The notes beneath the pieces are model-generated. The model was given only the letters and a program-made list of their open reading frames with translations. It ran no database searches and was not told where the DNA came from. A DNA stretch of 64,000 nt, from contig NC_083506.1 of NCBI RefSeq assembly GCF_032362555.1, forward strand, positions 12,385,501 through 12,449,500, in the 5' to 3' direction. Position numbers and translations under genes: made by a program. The DNA is from Amyelois transitella. Taxonomy: Eukaryota > Arthropoda > Insecta > Lepidoptera > Pyralidae. Of the stretch, positions 41,183 through 52,880 are shown piece after piece (position 1 is the first letter of the stretch; every line of letters begins with the position of its first letter).

Positions 41183-41860
41183 GAAATAGACTTATTTTCA
41201 AAATAGGATGCAAGGTAAACCCTTAAAACGTCAACATTACTTAACAGCCTCTATGATGAGAAACGAATTCTCTGATTAGCCTGGGACTTGGATGTTTATC
41301 TGTATAAGTAGTTATTGCAAAGGTTGCGGAGGTCAGATGGGAGTCGCTCCGTGTAAAAACCCTGACACACCCAATCCAGGGTTCACGGTCAAAGGCCGGA
41401 CTCTTATCCAGAGTGGTGAGGAGGAAACCGGGACTAAAATCAGACGGAAGAAGAAATAAGCAGATTAGGTACCTACCCATCCAGGCATAAATAAGCAGGA
41501 TCCTCTCCAAAAGTAGCAAAAGTTACCTCGTACGCATTGTTTTCAGTAGAAACCGTAAACCCAACAAGTTACGTACTTACTAGTTCCAATAAAAATCGCT
41601 AGATGTCTCTGTCACATTTTTTCTTTAGACAGTAGAAGATTGTGCCATGTGGTTTTCGGCACTTAAGAATAGAACCACTCCTTACTTTCCCATGGATGTC
41701 GTAAAGGGCGACCATGGGATAAGCTTATACAATTGGGGTTCCTCTTTTAGGCGATGAGCTAGCAACCTGTCACTATTTGAATCTCAGTTCCGTCTTAAAG
41801 TCATGCAGCTGAACGTGGCCTTTCGCTCCTTTAAATACTGAAGGCTATGTTTACCGTCCT
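41183..41860. mobile_element. Mixed repeat stretch: SINE-C, SINE-T, Rep-E and SINE-A pieces
   Basis: 41183-41240 SINE-C scrap. 41255-41315 SINE-T body (GATTAGCCTGGGACTTGGAT). 41318-41460 Rep-E. 41642-41860 a diverged SINE-A (+). 40890-41180 shows no recognised feature. Confidence 0.55.
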
Positions 41861-42131
41861 CTGCCTATTGCAAAAAAAAAAAATGTTCGCATAACTGTCT
41901 CTACGACTTTGTAGACAGTCTACGATTTCCGTCATTTTTTACGTCTTCGTAGAGCGTCTACGATAACGTAGCAACTATGTACATTACCTTATTTTATAAA
42001 CAACTAGCCGCGCCCCCGGGCTTCGCTCCCATGAGAATTTCGCGATAAAAAGTTATTTGTTAATCCAGGTTATAGTCTACCGGTATACAAAAATCCTTCA
42101 AAATCCGTCCAGTAGATAAATTATATTAAAT

Positions 42132-42402
42132 ACAGCTGTGCCCGCGACTTCGCCCGCGTGGAATAGTTATTTTGGGCATCATTGAAGCCCTCAAGGATGA
42201 ATAATTTTTCGCGGTTTTTTTTTACATTTTCCATTATTTCTTTGCTCCTTATAGTTGCAGCGTGATGTAATATAGCCTAAAGCCTTCCTCGATAAATGAT
42301 TTATTCAACACAAAAAGAATTTTTCAATTCGAACTAGTAGTTACTGAAATTAGTGCGTTCAAACAAACAAACTCTTCAGCTTTATAATATTAGTATAGAT
42401 AT
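42132..42402 (-). mobile_element. Helitron-like element
   Basis: AGCTGTGCCCGCGACTTCGC...TAATATTAGTATAGAT. Preceded (42003-42130) by a truncated related element beginning CTAGCCGCGCCCCCGGGCTT. Confidence 0.6.
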
Positions 42403-42561
42403 ATGAACAACTGTTATTATTAATAACAATGGACTTGCTGCAGTTATATATTTCAAGATACGGAATGACGCGAACTAAGTCAACAACTCTGTCATAGGTC
42501 AAAACAAGAATCGATTCATTCAACGAGATAATGAAACGCAAACTAAACATACATCACATAA

Positions 42562-42567
42562 TTTATT
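42562..42567 (-). terminator. Candidate poly(A) signal of secreted Hsp20-like gene 1
   Basis: Minus-strand AATAAA only 12 nt after the stop codon, implying a very short 3' UTR. Confidence 0.45.
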
Positions 42568-42578
42568 ACTAAAATAAC

Positions 42579-43310
42579 TTAATAACTAACGGGCACAAAT
42601 TCAACCTCATTCTTCAAGTCAACAGCATAGGTTGTAGCTTCTACCTGCTTGTCAGGGATTTCATTCGTCTCAATTTCTTTGTTCTTATCGTTATCACCTC
42701 TGTTCCCAACGTCCGCATCAAGATCATCATTATCGTCGTGTCCCATTTCCTCCCTGCTATGATCAGGCGCATGCGTTTGCTCATCCGTCTCTGTAAGCTC
42801 GGTTACTGGATTATCAGCGCCATCTTTGTTCTTTATAGGGAATTGGATGGTTAAAACGTCTTTATCATAGCTCCATGTTCCGGATAGATCAACAATTTCT
42901 GGTAGCGTCCTCACATCTAAATAACTCCTTTGGTGACCTTCTTCTGTCTTCTGTAACGCTTGGACCATGAGCACTCCTGTACGCGCTTTGACACTGATCT
43001 CATTTTCTTTGTAACCGGCTAGAGGTATGATGATTTTGTATTGGTTACCATCGACACCCTCCCTTGAAACACTGCTGGGGAAACGCTGGTAGAAATCTTT
43101 CAATATTTCTTCCATTTGCGTCATTTCATTGGCTATTTGTGCCCAAAACGCGCGGGTATCGAATACGGATTCGCCAAAACCTGAGTAAGAAGGTCTTCTG
43201 AACGGTCTGTGGACTTCTTCCGACGAATCGGAGTCGTCGCGATGATGGTACCCATAATGGGGGGCTGCGTTAGCGGCAGCAAGAACACAGAGTAGAAATA
43301 TGCTGTACAT
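42579..43310 (-). CDS. Secreted Hsp20-like (alpha-crystallin domain) protein 1, with acidic tail
   Basis: Intronless, 243 residues from the chosen ATG. It begins MYSIFLLCVLAAANA, a clear signal peptide with likely cleavage near residue 16. A His/Asp/Ser-rich and then a helical segment follow. A divergent alpha-crystallin domain spans about 90-160 (YKIIIPLAGYKENEISVK, VRTLPEIVDL, DVLTIQFPIK). The tail is strongly acidic, with a DDNDDLDAD cluster (residues ~192-200). The frame is open for 40 more codons upstream, but the TATA/Inr promoter lies at 43365-43331, inside that extension, so the internal ATG is the real start. It has two relatives at 52881 and 55321. The canonical IxI motif is missing. 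Role unknown: an extracellular or ER chaperone is an inference from the fold only. Confidence 0.85.
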   Translation of the reverse strand: MYSIFLLCVLAAANAAPHYGYHHRDDSDSSEEVHRPFRRPSYSGFGESVFDTRAFWAQIANEMTQMEEILKDFYQRFPSSVSREGVDGNQYKIIIPLAGYKENEISVKARTGVLMVQALQKTEEGHQRSYLDVRTLPEIVDLSGTWSYDKDVLTIQFPIKNKDGADNPVTELTETDEQTHAPDHSREEMGHDDNDDLDADVGNRGDNDKNKEIETNEIPDKQVEATTYAVDLKNEVEFVPVSY

Positions 43311-43330
43311 ATTGTCGCTGTCGAGTTTGG

Positions 43331-43365
43331 ACTGAGGCGTTTGTAAGATTAACGATACATTTATA
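43331..43365 (-). promoter_or_regulatory. Core promoter of secreted Hsp20-like gene 1
   Basis: Minus-strand TATAAA (43365-43360) and TCAGT initiator (43335-43331), 32 bp apart, giving a ~23 nt 5' UTR. This decides the start codon at 43310. No good heat-shock element is present, only CTC-CA-GAA. Confidence 0.65.
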
Positions 43366-43675
43366 GTTCCAGACAGGGTTATCGAAGCTATCAGTACGTT
43401 CTGGAGTGAGCGCTTAGTCAGGCCGGTCATGGGTCATGTTTGTTCTAAGAATTCGCGATAAGATGTTTACAAACAATGGAATCTTATTTCTTGAGTGGTT
43501 AAGGATATTTTTGTTTGTTAATTGTTGATGTATCGGTTTATCCCCAATACTAAAAAAGTAAGTGTACTGGAAATTCTTAATTTAAAATATTTGTTTGGTA
43601 CATAATTCAATTCCCAGAAACTTATTGGTTACATCTCTTTTATCATGACATTATAAACAAGAGAATAACCTATAC

Positions 43676-44370
43676 TATACATACATAAATCGCGCCTCTT
43701 TCCCGGAGGGGTAGGTAGAGACTACATCGTTCCACTTGCCAAGTTGGGACTAGCAGCTGTTTCCCGCTATTTGGTTCCCCTAATATTTTGGGCTAAAGTG
43801 CCGTGTGGTTCCCGTCACCAATACAAAAATAAAAGGACCCCTCCTGTTGGCTCTGTCAACCCAACAAGGGATAAAGACGTGACCATATGTATATGTATAT
43901 TGTAAAATTTTAACTTATTTAGCTTGGTTCACCTTTTAGGTAAATGGGTGCATACAAAAATGTATTATTGTCTCCATTTGATTGGTAGACTTCACTCCAT
44001 GCAGTACCATGCAAACTCGTCGGTTTCGGGTACTCTTGACCTGACCTTTTGCTAGAACGTCCTAGATTTGATCAAGGTACGTTCGTCTAGACCTTCCCAC
44101 TCCAACAGTCCCATTCTTGTATATTTGCTTAGACAACCTACAGTGCCGTGGTTCCCGGCACTTATAAAAAAAGAATAGGATGTCGTAAAAGGCGACTAAG
44201 GGACAGGCTTATAAACTTGGTATTCATCCTTTAGGAGATGGGCTAGCAACCTGTCACTATTTGAATCTCAATTCTATCATTAAGCCAAATAGCTGAACGT
44301 GGCCTATCAGTCTTTTCAAAACTGTTCGCTTTGTCTACCCCGCAAGGGATATAGACGTGATTATACGTAC
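43676..44370. mobile_element. Alternating LINE-B and SINE-A pieces
   Basis: 43676-43740 LINE-B (-). 43798-43905 SINE-A (+) lacking its middle. 43985-44130 LINE-B (-). 44143-44370 SINE-A (+). Confidence 0.6.
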
Positions 44371-44993
44371 GTCAACCTACTTTCATTCATCCTGTCGACA
44401 TGACCAAACCATCTATATTCCTTATTTAGCATTATAATAATTATTAATAGAAAAATACGCTTACTTATCTACTTTTATTTAACCTAAGTCTAATGTCTGA
44501 CCTCATTATATAAACACTAGCGACCCGCCCCGGCTTCGCACGGGTGCAAAATTATAAATGTTATCTATATACATATAATAAATCTGTAGAGAGGTCAATT
44601 CTGTACATTGAAAATATTGAAAAAATAAATAGCAGGGGGTGTTACTGGATCGATACCAAACACAAATATGTGATTAAAAAAATTTTTGTCTGTCTGTCTG
44701 TATGTTCAGGCATCACGTGAAAACTAACGGTGCGATTTTGATGAAACTTGGTATAATTATATGTTATTATCCTGGGCATAAAATAGGATACTTTTTATCC
44801 TGGAAAAATACGAAGAAAAAAAATCTTAATTTTTCAGTTCATCCATAGATGTTGTTCTGTAGAATCGCGAACACACGTTACGTTACCCGCAGTGGATTTA
44901 GCACCGTAACTTAAAGCGCCGAAAGTCGGATTTAGCTTTAACCGTTTGCGGCACACGCGGGCCGCTACTAATTACTATGTAAAAAATACTTTA

Positions 44994-46984
44994 GTCCGGT
45001 CAATCTAGACATTCGAAGCTACATTAATTCCCATCAAGCTGAAAATGATTATAATTGTTTAAAACACAATCAAAAGCATTATTTCAAAATTCCCCATGAT
45101 TCCGGTTTAAGGAAAAAAAAATCCCCAAGGTCAAAGGTAAAAAAATGGGTGTTTCGCGATTTTCTTCAAAACGGTAAGTTTTTCAAATCGGAAAATTACC
45201 TCATACATAAATTGTAGATCATAAAGTTATCTATAAAAAAGGTATCAATAATTTTTTTCAATAAAGCTACCATTTCTGAGATATAACAATGCAAAAAGTT
45301 GCAAGCGTCATAATATGCACACGTTTCCACGCCACCTCTGAGGTAGTGTACTATTAGCGCGTTTTTTTAACATTCTTTATAATAAACTTGAAAAAGTCTG
45401 AAATAGGTTAGAATAAACACGTGTTTTCACTACGCAGTGGCACTCAAGACTAACTTTCGCATTTATTATTTAAAAAAATTAGAATAACCCTAAGTGAAGA
45501 AAATCATCTTAGGACAATAATAGAGATTACAATTAAATCAAATTAAAAATAAAACTACTTATAAAAAGAAAGAAAAAAGATGACTACAAACTAAAATTTA
45601 ATTTAATTTGTAGAGAAATTAATTGTAGAGAATAAAAATTTGACAAGATCTATAAAAAACTAATTATCTGTAATGTAGATGAAATAAATAACAATATTTA
45701 TAAATTGTACAGTCCCTGCATAGTATCAACATGCGGGAGTGTGCCCAGAAGGCTGGCAGCATTGCCAATTTGAATGGCAATGCTGAGTCTCTGAGCCAGA
45801 TAATTTCCAGCCCTCCGGTCAAGAGATACCTCAATCAGCTTTTTCGACAATTGTCAGAAAAGCTGATGGGCAGATAGGCCCCCCGGTCCCAGAGTTTCTA
45901 CCCCAAAACGTTCAAAAGTATAGGTATTACCGATACCTACATATTTGCGCCTTTTGAGGTTCTTTGCCTCATTTGAAGCAGAAACGGCCTTAGATTTAGT
46001 AACCTGAACATGAGACGGCCCAAGTGTGTCGACACAAGTAGCATCCCACACCAAAGGCCGCCCCAATCTCCAGGGTCCCAAAGTCATACCTCTTACTCTC
46101 TTGGCATCATCCCGAGCCAGACCGTTTGGTTCTAGAACGACTGGAACATGGAAGGTGGCCAGAGCACAGAGGATTATATTATTTAGGGCGGCATGGCGCC
46201 CTAAACGGCCGGCACTCCTAGGGCATGAGAGGCCGTGGTATCCATAGCCGTCAACGGTATCCCCGCAAGGACTACTATTATTAAAGATTATTAAAGACTA
46301 ACGGTATTTTATGTGTTGAGCATTGTGAGATAAAGCAGCTATACGACCCTAGCCACGTACACAATTAAACAGAGAGACAGATGTTGTCTCAAGGTTTCAC
46401 TACAGTATAAATGAAGGGACTGGGTTTCATTATACTTATGTATATTTTATATTTTGAATTCAAGTTAAAATTACCGACAGAACAATATTTTTACTTATAT
46501 TACTGCTACATAGAGTATATACGAGACGTGTTTATGCATATTTTGACGCTTGCAACTTTTTGCATCGTAATATCTCAGAAACGGTAGCTTTATTGAAAAA
46601 AAATATTGATTCCTATTTATAGATAACTTTATGATCTACAATCTATGTCTGAAGTAATTTTCCGATAAAACTTACCGTTTTGAAGAAAATCGTGAAAACT
46701 CCATTTTTTTACCTTTGACCTTGGGTAATTATTTTTTCCTTAAACCGGAATAATGGGGAATTTTGAAATAATGCTTTTGATTGTGTTTTAAATAATTATA
46801 CTTATTTTAAGATTGACTTACTTGACTTAAGGTCCTATGTCCCCTAGCTGGGGCAGAGGGCATCCACAGTGCGTCGCCATGCCGCTCGGTCTTGAGCTTC
46901 GCGTTTTTATTTATATTTTCAGATTGATGGGAATTAATGTAGCTTCATTCTTATTTTTTGGTCTAAATTGACCGGACTACTTAC
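44994..46984. mobile_element. Foldback-type element with ~330 bp inverted repeats
   Basis: The left arm 44994-45330 and right arm ~46522-46984 are inverted copies, with outer ends AGTCCGGTCAAT / ATTGACCGGACT. The right arm carries a ~96 bp insertion (46811-46906, containing CCTATGTCCCCTAGCTGGGG). The ~1.2 kb interior is AT-rich on the left and contains a broken retroelement-like coding remnant at 45718-46270. Confidence 0.65.
45718..46270 (-). pseudogene. Broken C-terminal remnant of a retroelement protein
   Basis: The minus strand reads fragments such as VDGYHGLSCPRSAGRLGRH, NNIILCALATFHVPVVLEP and WRLGRPLVWDATCVDTLGPS. Farther on it reads GNAASLLGTLPH. From memory these resemble the C-terminal part found after reverse transcriptase in some invertebrate retroelement ORFs. 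The element family is not certain. It is broken and old, and it lies between the arms of the foldback element. Confidence 0.5.
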
Positions 46985-47577
46985 TACAGAACGCGAACTC
47001 AACAGTAGTAGCTCAATAGAGGGATCTCCTTAATTATTATAGGCCTAGCCGTAATTGGGTCCAATAGATATTTTTAAGATGTCATTGTCAGAGTTACTCA
47101 AAATGGAGAATTAAACCATCCACGCGATGACCGACATCCGCACGGACGGAGTCGCGGGGGGAAGCTAGTTATACATAAAAACCTTCCTCTTGAATCACTT
47201 TACCTGTTACAAAAAACCGCATCAAAATCCGTTGCGTAATTTTAAAGATTTAAGCATACAGACAAGCAGACTAAAATAGCGACTTTGTTTTATACTATGT
47301 AGTGATTTATTTATTGTAACAATGTATATATATAAATATCTGCTTAGTGGGAGCCGGACTCGCGCACAAAGTGTTCCGTATCACCATTATGTATTATTTA
47401 AATATTTATTTTAAAAAATCACGTTTCTGCCCGTTTATAAAAAAATATATATTTACATATTTATTTAAAATAGTCAAGTTTCTACACGTTTATAAAAATT
47501 ACGTTTGTTGTACGGGAGTCCTCCTTTAATAATAACTTAATTATTATTTAATTATTTATATTGAAAGGTAAAAATAT

Positions 47578-48047
47578 ACAATTCTATCATCAAGCCATAT
47601 GCTGAACGTGGCCTTTCAGTCTTTTTTCAAGACCGTTGGCTCTGTCTACCCCGCGGGGGATAAAGACGTGATGATATATATGTATGTAAAAATATACAAG
47701 TAAATATTCTGTAAAAGTCTTAGGCGTCTACCTGATACCTTTATTAATATTGAGCTGAAAAAATACGAAAAGAATAAGTTTATTTTATACATACATACAT
47801 ATAGTCACGTCTATATCCCTTACGGGGAAGACAGAGCCAACAGTCCCGAAAAGACTGAATGGCCACATTCAGCTGCTCGGCTTAATGATGAAATTGAGAT
47901 CCAAATAGTGACAGGTTGCTAGCCCATCGCCTAAAAAAAGGATCGCAATTTTTTAAGCCTATCCCTTAGTCGCCATTTACGACATCCATGGGAAAGAGAT
48001 GGAGTGGTCCTATTCTTTTTGTATTGATGCCGGGAACCACACGGCAG
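47578..48047. mobile_element. SINE-A copies
   Basis: 47578-47690 (+), 3' half; 47790-48047 (-), full length. 48050-48720 is AT-rich, with no repeat recognised. Confidence 0.65.
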
Positions 48048-48721
48048 ATTATTAATTATTTTAATGGCAACGGAATACCTAATTTGTGAAAATTTCAGCT
48101 TTTTGCTTATCAATTCAATTCAATTAAATTAAAAATCTTATTTGCATATCATAAAGTACATCAGTTTAATTACAGTTACTGCTTATAAATAGGTACAATA
48201 TGAACCATGTTGGGAATCGCAATTTTAAAACAATATCACGGTTTATGAGATACAGCCTGGAGACAGACGGACAGACAGACAGCGGAGGCTTAGAAATAGG
48301 GTCCCATTTTAGGTACGGAACCCTAGAAAGTAATAAACGAAACCGTGTGAGTAATAGAGTACAGCATTGTGTTTCTTATCTTCGTATTGATAACGTTTTG
48401 ATTGCTCAATTAGTTATGATTGAAATAATATACCTACATATATTATTTTGAATGATTTATACAATAGAAATTGAGGATTCTCTTTCCAGTGGTAATTTCA
48501 AGATATCCTTTCGTAGTTCGCACCTAAAATCAAAATTTTATTTAGAAAATAGGCAAAATTTTTCACGTCATTTTATATTTTAAAATTCAAGTTACATTCA
48601 ATTTATTAGTATTTGTGAAAAAGCTACAAGCTACAAACTTTCTAAGCTACCTTCTTTAAAACGGACGCTAGCCTTAAGGGGGTTAAGTCCCTTGAGGTTA
48701 GCATACCTTTTATTTTTTATA

Positions 48722-50055
48722 CATATCTACATATAATCACGTGTATATATCTTGCAGGGTAGACAGAGCCAACAGTCTTGAAGACACTGATAGGCCACGT
48801 TCAGCTGTTTGGCTTAATGATAGAATTGAGATTCAAATAGTGACGCCTATCCCTAGGTGGCATTTTACGACATCCATGGGAATGAGACGGAATGGTCCTT
48901 TTCTTTTTTTTATTGGTACACTTAATCTATCCATAATTATAATAAAATTAGCTTTTAATTTCGTAAAAGGCGACTAAGGCTTTCTTGGATTCTTCTTGTA
49001 GCCAATGGGCTAGCAACCTGTCACTACTTGAATCTCAATTTCATTGCAAAGCTATACAAGTGAACGTGGCCTTTCAGTATTTCTAATACTGTTGGCTCTG
49101 TCCAACCTCGCAGTTGATATAGACGTGACTATATGTATGCAAATATAAAGTGAAAACAAACTATGTTAAAATTCCAGCTGCAGGTTAGCGCAAAGTGCCT
49201 TCGCTTGTAGAGATATTCCGACATCGATATGCATTCATGTTTCCAACGTGATTTTTACACTAAAAATATGCCTCGACTCCAAGTTTGAGTTGAGTTTTTA
49301 CTGGATCAGATTATAAATGGAGGAGATTTAAACTTTAATAGACTACCATCATCATTTTTCTAGCTCAAGAGTGCCCGAAACCGCCGAGCTTGCATGAAGA
49401 GAGTTATGAATGTGGATGAAGCGAAGGAAGTGTAGTAACTGAGTGGTCTTATACTAAAATTCAGGGAACCACACGGCCCATTATGTAGGGTATACATATA
49501 TACATATAATAACGTCTATATCCATTGCGGGGTAGACAGAGCCAGCAATCTTGAAAGACTGATAGGCCACGTTCAGCTGCTAGACTTGATGTTAGAATTT
49601 TATGCAAAATAATTTTAAATTTAGAATTTCGATAATATTTTTTTGGAAGTTCGGCAAGAGATCAAGAATACCAGAAACCGACGAGCTTTCATGAAGAGTT
49701 ATCGAAAGAAGTATGCAGGGATCGTGGCAGGTGGAAAAATATAATCTCTGCCTACCTTTCTAGGAAAGAGACGTAATCATATAAGTATGTAAGTGCCGTG
49801 GAGTTCCCAGCACCAATAGAAAAAAGAAAAGGACCACTCTATCTGTCTCCCATGGATGTCGTAAAATGCGACTAAGGGATACGCTTATAAACTTGGGACT
49901 CTTCTTTTAGGCAATGGGCTAGCAACCTGTCACTATTTAAATCTCAATTCTATCTTAAAGCCAACTAGCTGAACGTGGCCTATCAGTCTTTAAAAGACTG
50001 TTGGCTCTGTCTACCCCGCAAGGGATATAGACGTCATTATATGTATGTATTTGTA
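48722..50055. mobile_element. Cluster of SINE-A and LINE-B pieces
   Basis: SINE-A at 48722-48930 (-), 48965-49140 (+), 49490-49600 (-) and 49794-50055 (+, full). LINE-B at 49370-49445 (+) and 49660-49790 (+). 49141-49369 and 50056-50340 have no recognised feature. Confidence 0.6.
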
Positions 50056-50346
50056 TATTCAGAACCAGAGCCAAACCTAGTATTTATCTTAATAGTGTCT
50101 ATGTAACTACTAAACGCGTTGTAAATCTGTTTGTTCAGACTGACCGTCGTAACGTGATACACGAATTGTTTGTGCTCACTGTCTGTTTATGAGCAGATAG
50201 CCATCATTACGATACTACACACATTCCCTTACCAAATGCTATTTCACTGATCAGTCGAACATCGTCGATCGTAAGAATTATTATTTGAATATTTTGTGAT
50301 TAAAGATTCAAAAATAAAAAGAAACCATCAAGTATATATAATTTAT

Positions 50347-50585
50347 ATACATACTATGGTCACGTCTATATACCCCGCGGGGTAGACAGACAGACCAGTC
50401 GTGAAAAGACTGAAAGGTCACGTTTATTTATTAAATAGTATCAAATAGTGACAGGTTGCTAGCCAATCGCCTTAAAAAGAATCCCAAGTTTGTAAGCCTA
50501 TCCCTTAGTCCCCTTTTACGACATCCATTGAAAAGAGATGGAGTGGTCCTATTCTTTTTTGTATTGGCGCCGGGAACCACACGGC
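50347..50585 (-). mobile_element. SINE-A
   Basis: Tail at the left, GGGAACCACACGGCA at the right; followed at once by a LINE-B piece. Confidence 0.7.
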
Positions 50586-50652
50586 AAGGAAGGTTGTCTA
50601 CAAGTATACAAGAGGAGTGTAAATGGGACTGTTGGAGTGGGAAGGTTTAGAC

Positions 50653-50966
50653 CAGAGAGTCCCAAACTTATTTTGTCTACTGCCCACTTTGAGAAAAAAA
50701 AATTTTTTTAGCGCCCCCATTTTTTCACCTACCTATTTGAGTTTGAGCAATCTTTTAATTCATATTAGTTGATGTTCACAAGTTGTTGTTGTGAGTCGAG
50801 AGCTCTTGAAGTCGTTGTTTAAGAGGCCTCCTAGCTAAATTAAATAACAAATCACTCCCCCCCCGCTCTACATAACGCCCCCATTTTCTTTCTGGGTCTC
50901 TTGCCGCCCCCCTTGAGACCTGCAGCGCCCACAAGGGGGCGTTATCGCCCACTTTGGGAAAGACTG
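50653..50966. mobile_element. hAT-type MITE, 314 bp, inserted in LINE-B
   Basis: Ends CAGAGAGTCCCAAAC and (reversed) CAGTCTTTCCCAAAG fit hAT terminal repeats. An 8 bp target duplication flanks it, GTTTAGAC (50645-50652) and GTCTAGAC (50967-50974), with one difference. The flanks are LINE-B sequence (GTGGGAAGG ... TAGACGAACG). No transposase frame. Confidence 0.75.
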
Positions 50967-51219
50967 GTCTAGACGAACGTAAACGTAAAAAATGAATATA
51001 TAAAACTGTGTGAAATGTGGCTTTATCCGGTCTCAAACTGCTGAATATCGGATGACGTCGATAACTAACTCGGTTACTGGGAATTTCCGGGGGCACCGGC
51101 CACTTTGCGACCGAACGCTCTACCGATTTGGAGTTACGGAGTGCCATTTAAACATACACGTTGTGCTTTAGTGAATAAACTTTCCACTTCACGATAGATA
51201 GTTTTTGATATACATACAA

Positions 51220-51525
51220 ACACAGTCTCTGCCTACCCCTCCGGAAAAGAGGCGTGGTTTTATGTATGTATGTACATATATATAGTCACGTCTATATCCC
51301 TTACGGGCTAGACAGAGTCAACTGTTGAAAAGACTGATTGACCACGCTCGGCTTTTTGGCTTGATGACAGAATTAAGATTCAAATAGGTTGCTAGCCCAT
51401 CGCCTAAAAGAAGAATCTCAAGTTTATAAGCCTATTCCTTAGTCCCCTTTACGTCATCCATGGGAATGAGATGGAGTGGTCCTATTCTTTTTTTTTTATT
51501 GGTGCTGAGAACCACACTGCACTTT
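51220..51525. mobile_element. LINE-B tail and SINE-A
   Basis: 51220-51280 LINE-B (+) 3' end, tail-to-tail with SINE-A (-) at 51281-51525. 51526-51900 shows no recognised feature. Confidence 0.65.
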
Positions 51526-51901
51526 TATTTGAAATTCTAGTCATTTTAATTTTTCTTCAACTAGACTTAATGATTCTGGGAAATTCCCTTTTATGAAATA
51601 CATTATTTTCTTTGCTGCGTTATTATTTGTCAGTTAAGATTAGGAGATTACTAGATTTTGCAACAAATTCACGCACGATTAATGTGAACTTATGAAAGTT
51701 AATTCTCCTTACTTATTATTTCATTTCTCTCTTCTCTAACTTCATTTGTGGTGTGATATTTACATTGATTTCTTAGATCACTTTGTTCTGTTCATTCATT
51801 CAGAATAATGTCAGGTAGAATTTAGTTAGTATTCTATTAACCCTCGTAGAAGTTCTAAAGTACTTAAAACAACGCGGCACAAGTTTTAATCTTTAGATTT
51901 A

Positions 51902-52174
51902 ACTAGCTGTGCCCGCGACTTCGTCCGCGTGGAATAGTTATTCTGGGCATCAATGAAGTCCCCAAGGATGAATAATTTTCCCCGTTTTTTTCACATTTTC
52001 GATGACATACTTCTTTGCTCCTAATAGTTGCAGCGTGATGTAATATAGCCTAAAGCCTTCCTCGATAAATGGTCAATACAACACAAAAATAATTTTTCAA
52101 TTTGAACCAGTAGTTCCTGGGATTAGCGCGTTCAAACAAACAAACTCTTCAGCTTAATAATATTAGTAAAGATA
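51902..52174 (-). mobile_element. Helitron-like element
   Basis: CTAGCTGTGCCCGCGACTTC...AATATTAGTAAAGAT. Confidence 0.6.
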
Positions 52175-52337
52175 AGCAAATAAATAAATTAGTTAGTGTT
52201 CAGTAGTAATGTTATCCACTGCCTAATGCATATTCCGTAGTAGCGATTCTAATCGGTCGTACTATGTTGTGAGACACTATCGCTGATAATTCGCTGATGG
52301 ATCAACATAATAAGTACGAAATAGTATTAACTATAGA

Positions 52338-52572
52338 GTGCCGTGTGGTTCCCGGCACTAAAGAATAGGACCACTCCATATCATCCTTGTCGGAAAAGGG
52401 AGGTAAAAGAGGCTAATAAACTTGTGATCACAGATTGCTAGCCCAGCGCCTAAAAGAAGAATCCCACGTTTATAAGCCCCTTTTTTTTAGTCGCCTTTTA
52501 CGACATCAATGGGAATGTGACGGAGTGGTCCTATTCTTTTTTTATTATTGGTGCTGGGAACCACACGGCACT
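52338..52572. mobile_element. Two SINE-A halves facing each other
   Basis: 52338-52400 (+) and 52432-52572 (-), each with its hairpin end outward (GTGCCG... and ...CGGCAC). Confidence 0.65.
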
Positions 52573-52706
52573 GCCGTAAATATAATTTCAATTATCGTAA
52601 GCTACAAATTGTGTTAAAATATGCTTTGGTCACATTCTGACTGCATGTGAAATGAAATAAATTTACATATTTCAGTAGTAAAATTTTACTGACATTGTAA
52701 TACAAA

Positions 52707-52712
52707 TTTATT
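52707..52712 (-). terminator. Candidate poly(A) signal of secreted Hsp20-like gene 2
   Basis: Minus-strand AATAAA ~170 nt beyond the stop codon, in a T/A-rich stretch free of recognisable repeats. Confidence 0.4.
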
Positions 52713-52880
52713 ATTATTATGTAACATAATAGCAAAAATTGGTTTTTGGTTAAATCAATCAGCGGTTTGGTCTTCTCGTCACACTTTTTCACTCTCTTCC
52801 TTAAAATCAACCACAATTAGTTCATTATTTTAACATATGTTGTGTATTTTAAAGCGATATATCTATTCGCCAGCAATATT

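Larger units (their letters stand above)
44515..47316. mobile_element. Nested repeat complex: Rep-F split by Rep-H split by a foldback element
   Basis: The outer Rep-F copy (same as 4235-4418) runs 44515-44566 and resumes at ~47169-47316. Inside it a Rep-H copy (same family as 18663-19010) runs 44567-~44990 and resumes at ~47000-47168. Inside that sits an element with long inverted repeats (44994-46984). Each break is seen by comparison with the uninterrupted copies elsewhere in the window. Confidence 0.7.

Noticed and set aside
42579-43430. Longer 283-residue start for the first secreted Hsp20-like protein
   Set aside because: The TATA box and initiator at 43365-43331 lie inside the extra 5' stretch, and the signal peptide begins at the internal ATG (43310).
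45854-46247. Overlapping 73-77 codon frames as host genes
   Set aside because: They belong to a broken retroelement-derived remnant inside the foldback element.
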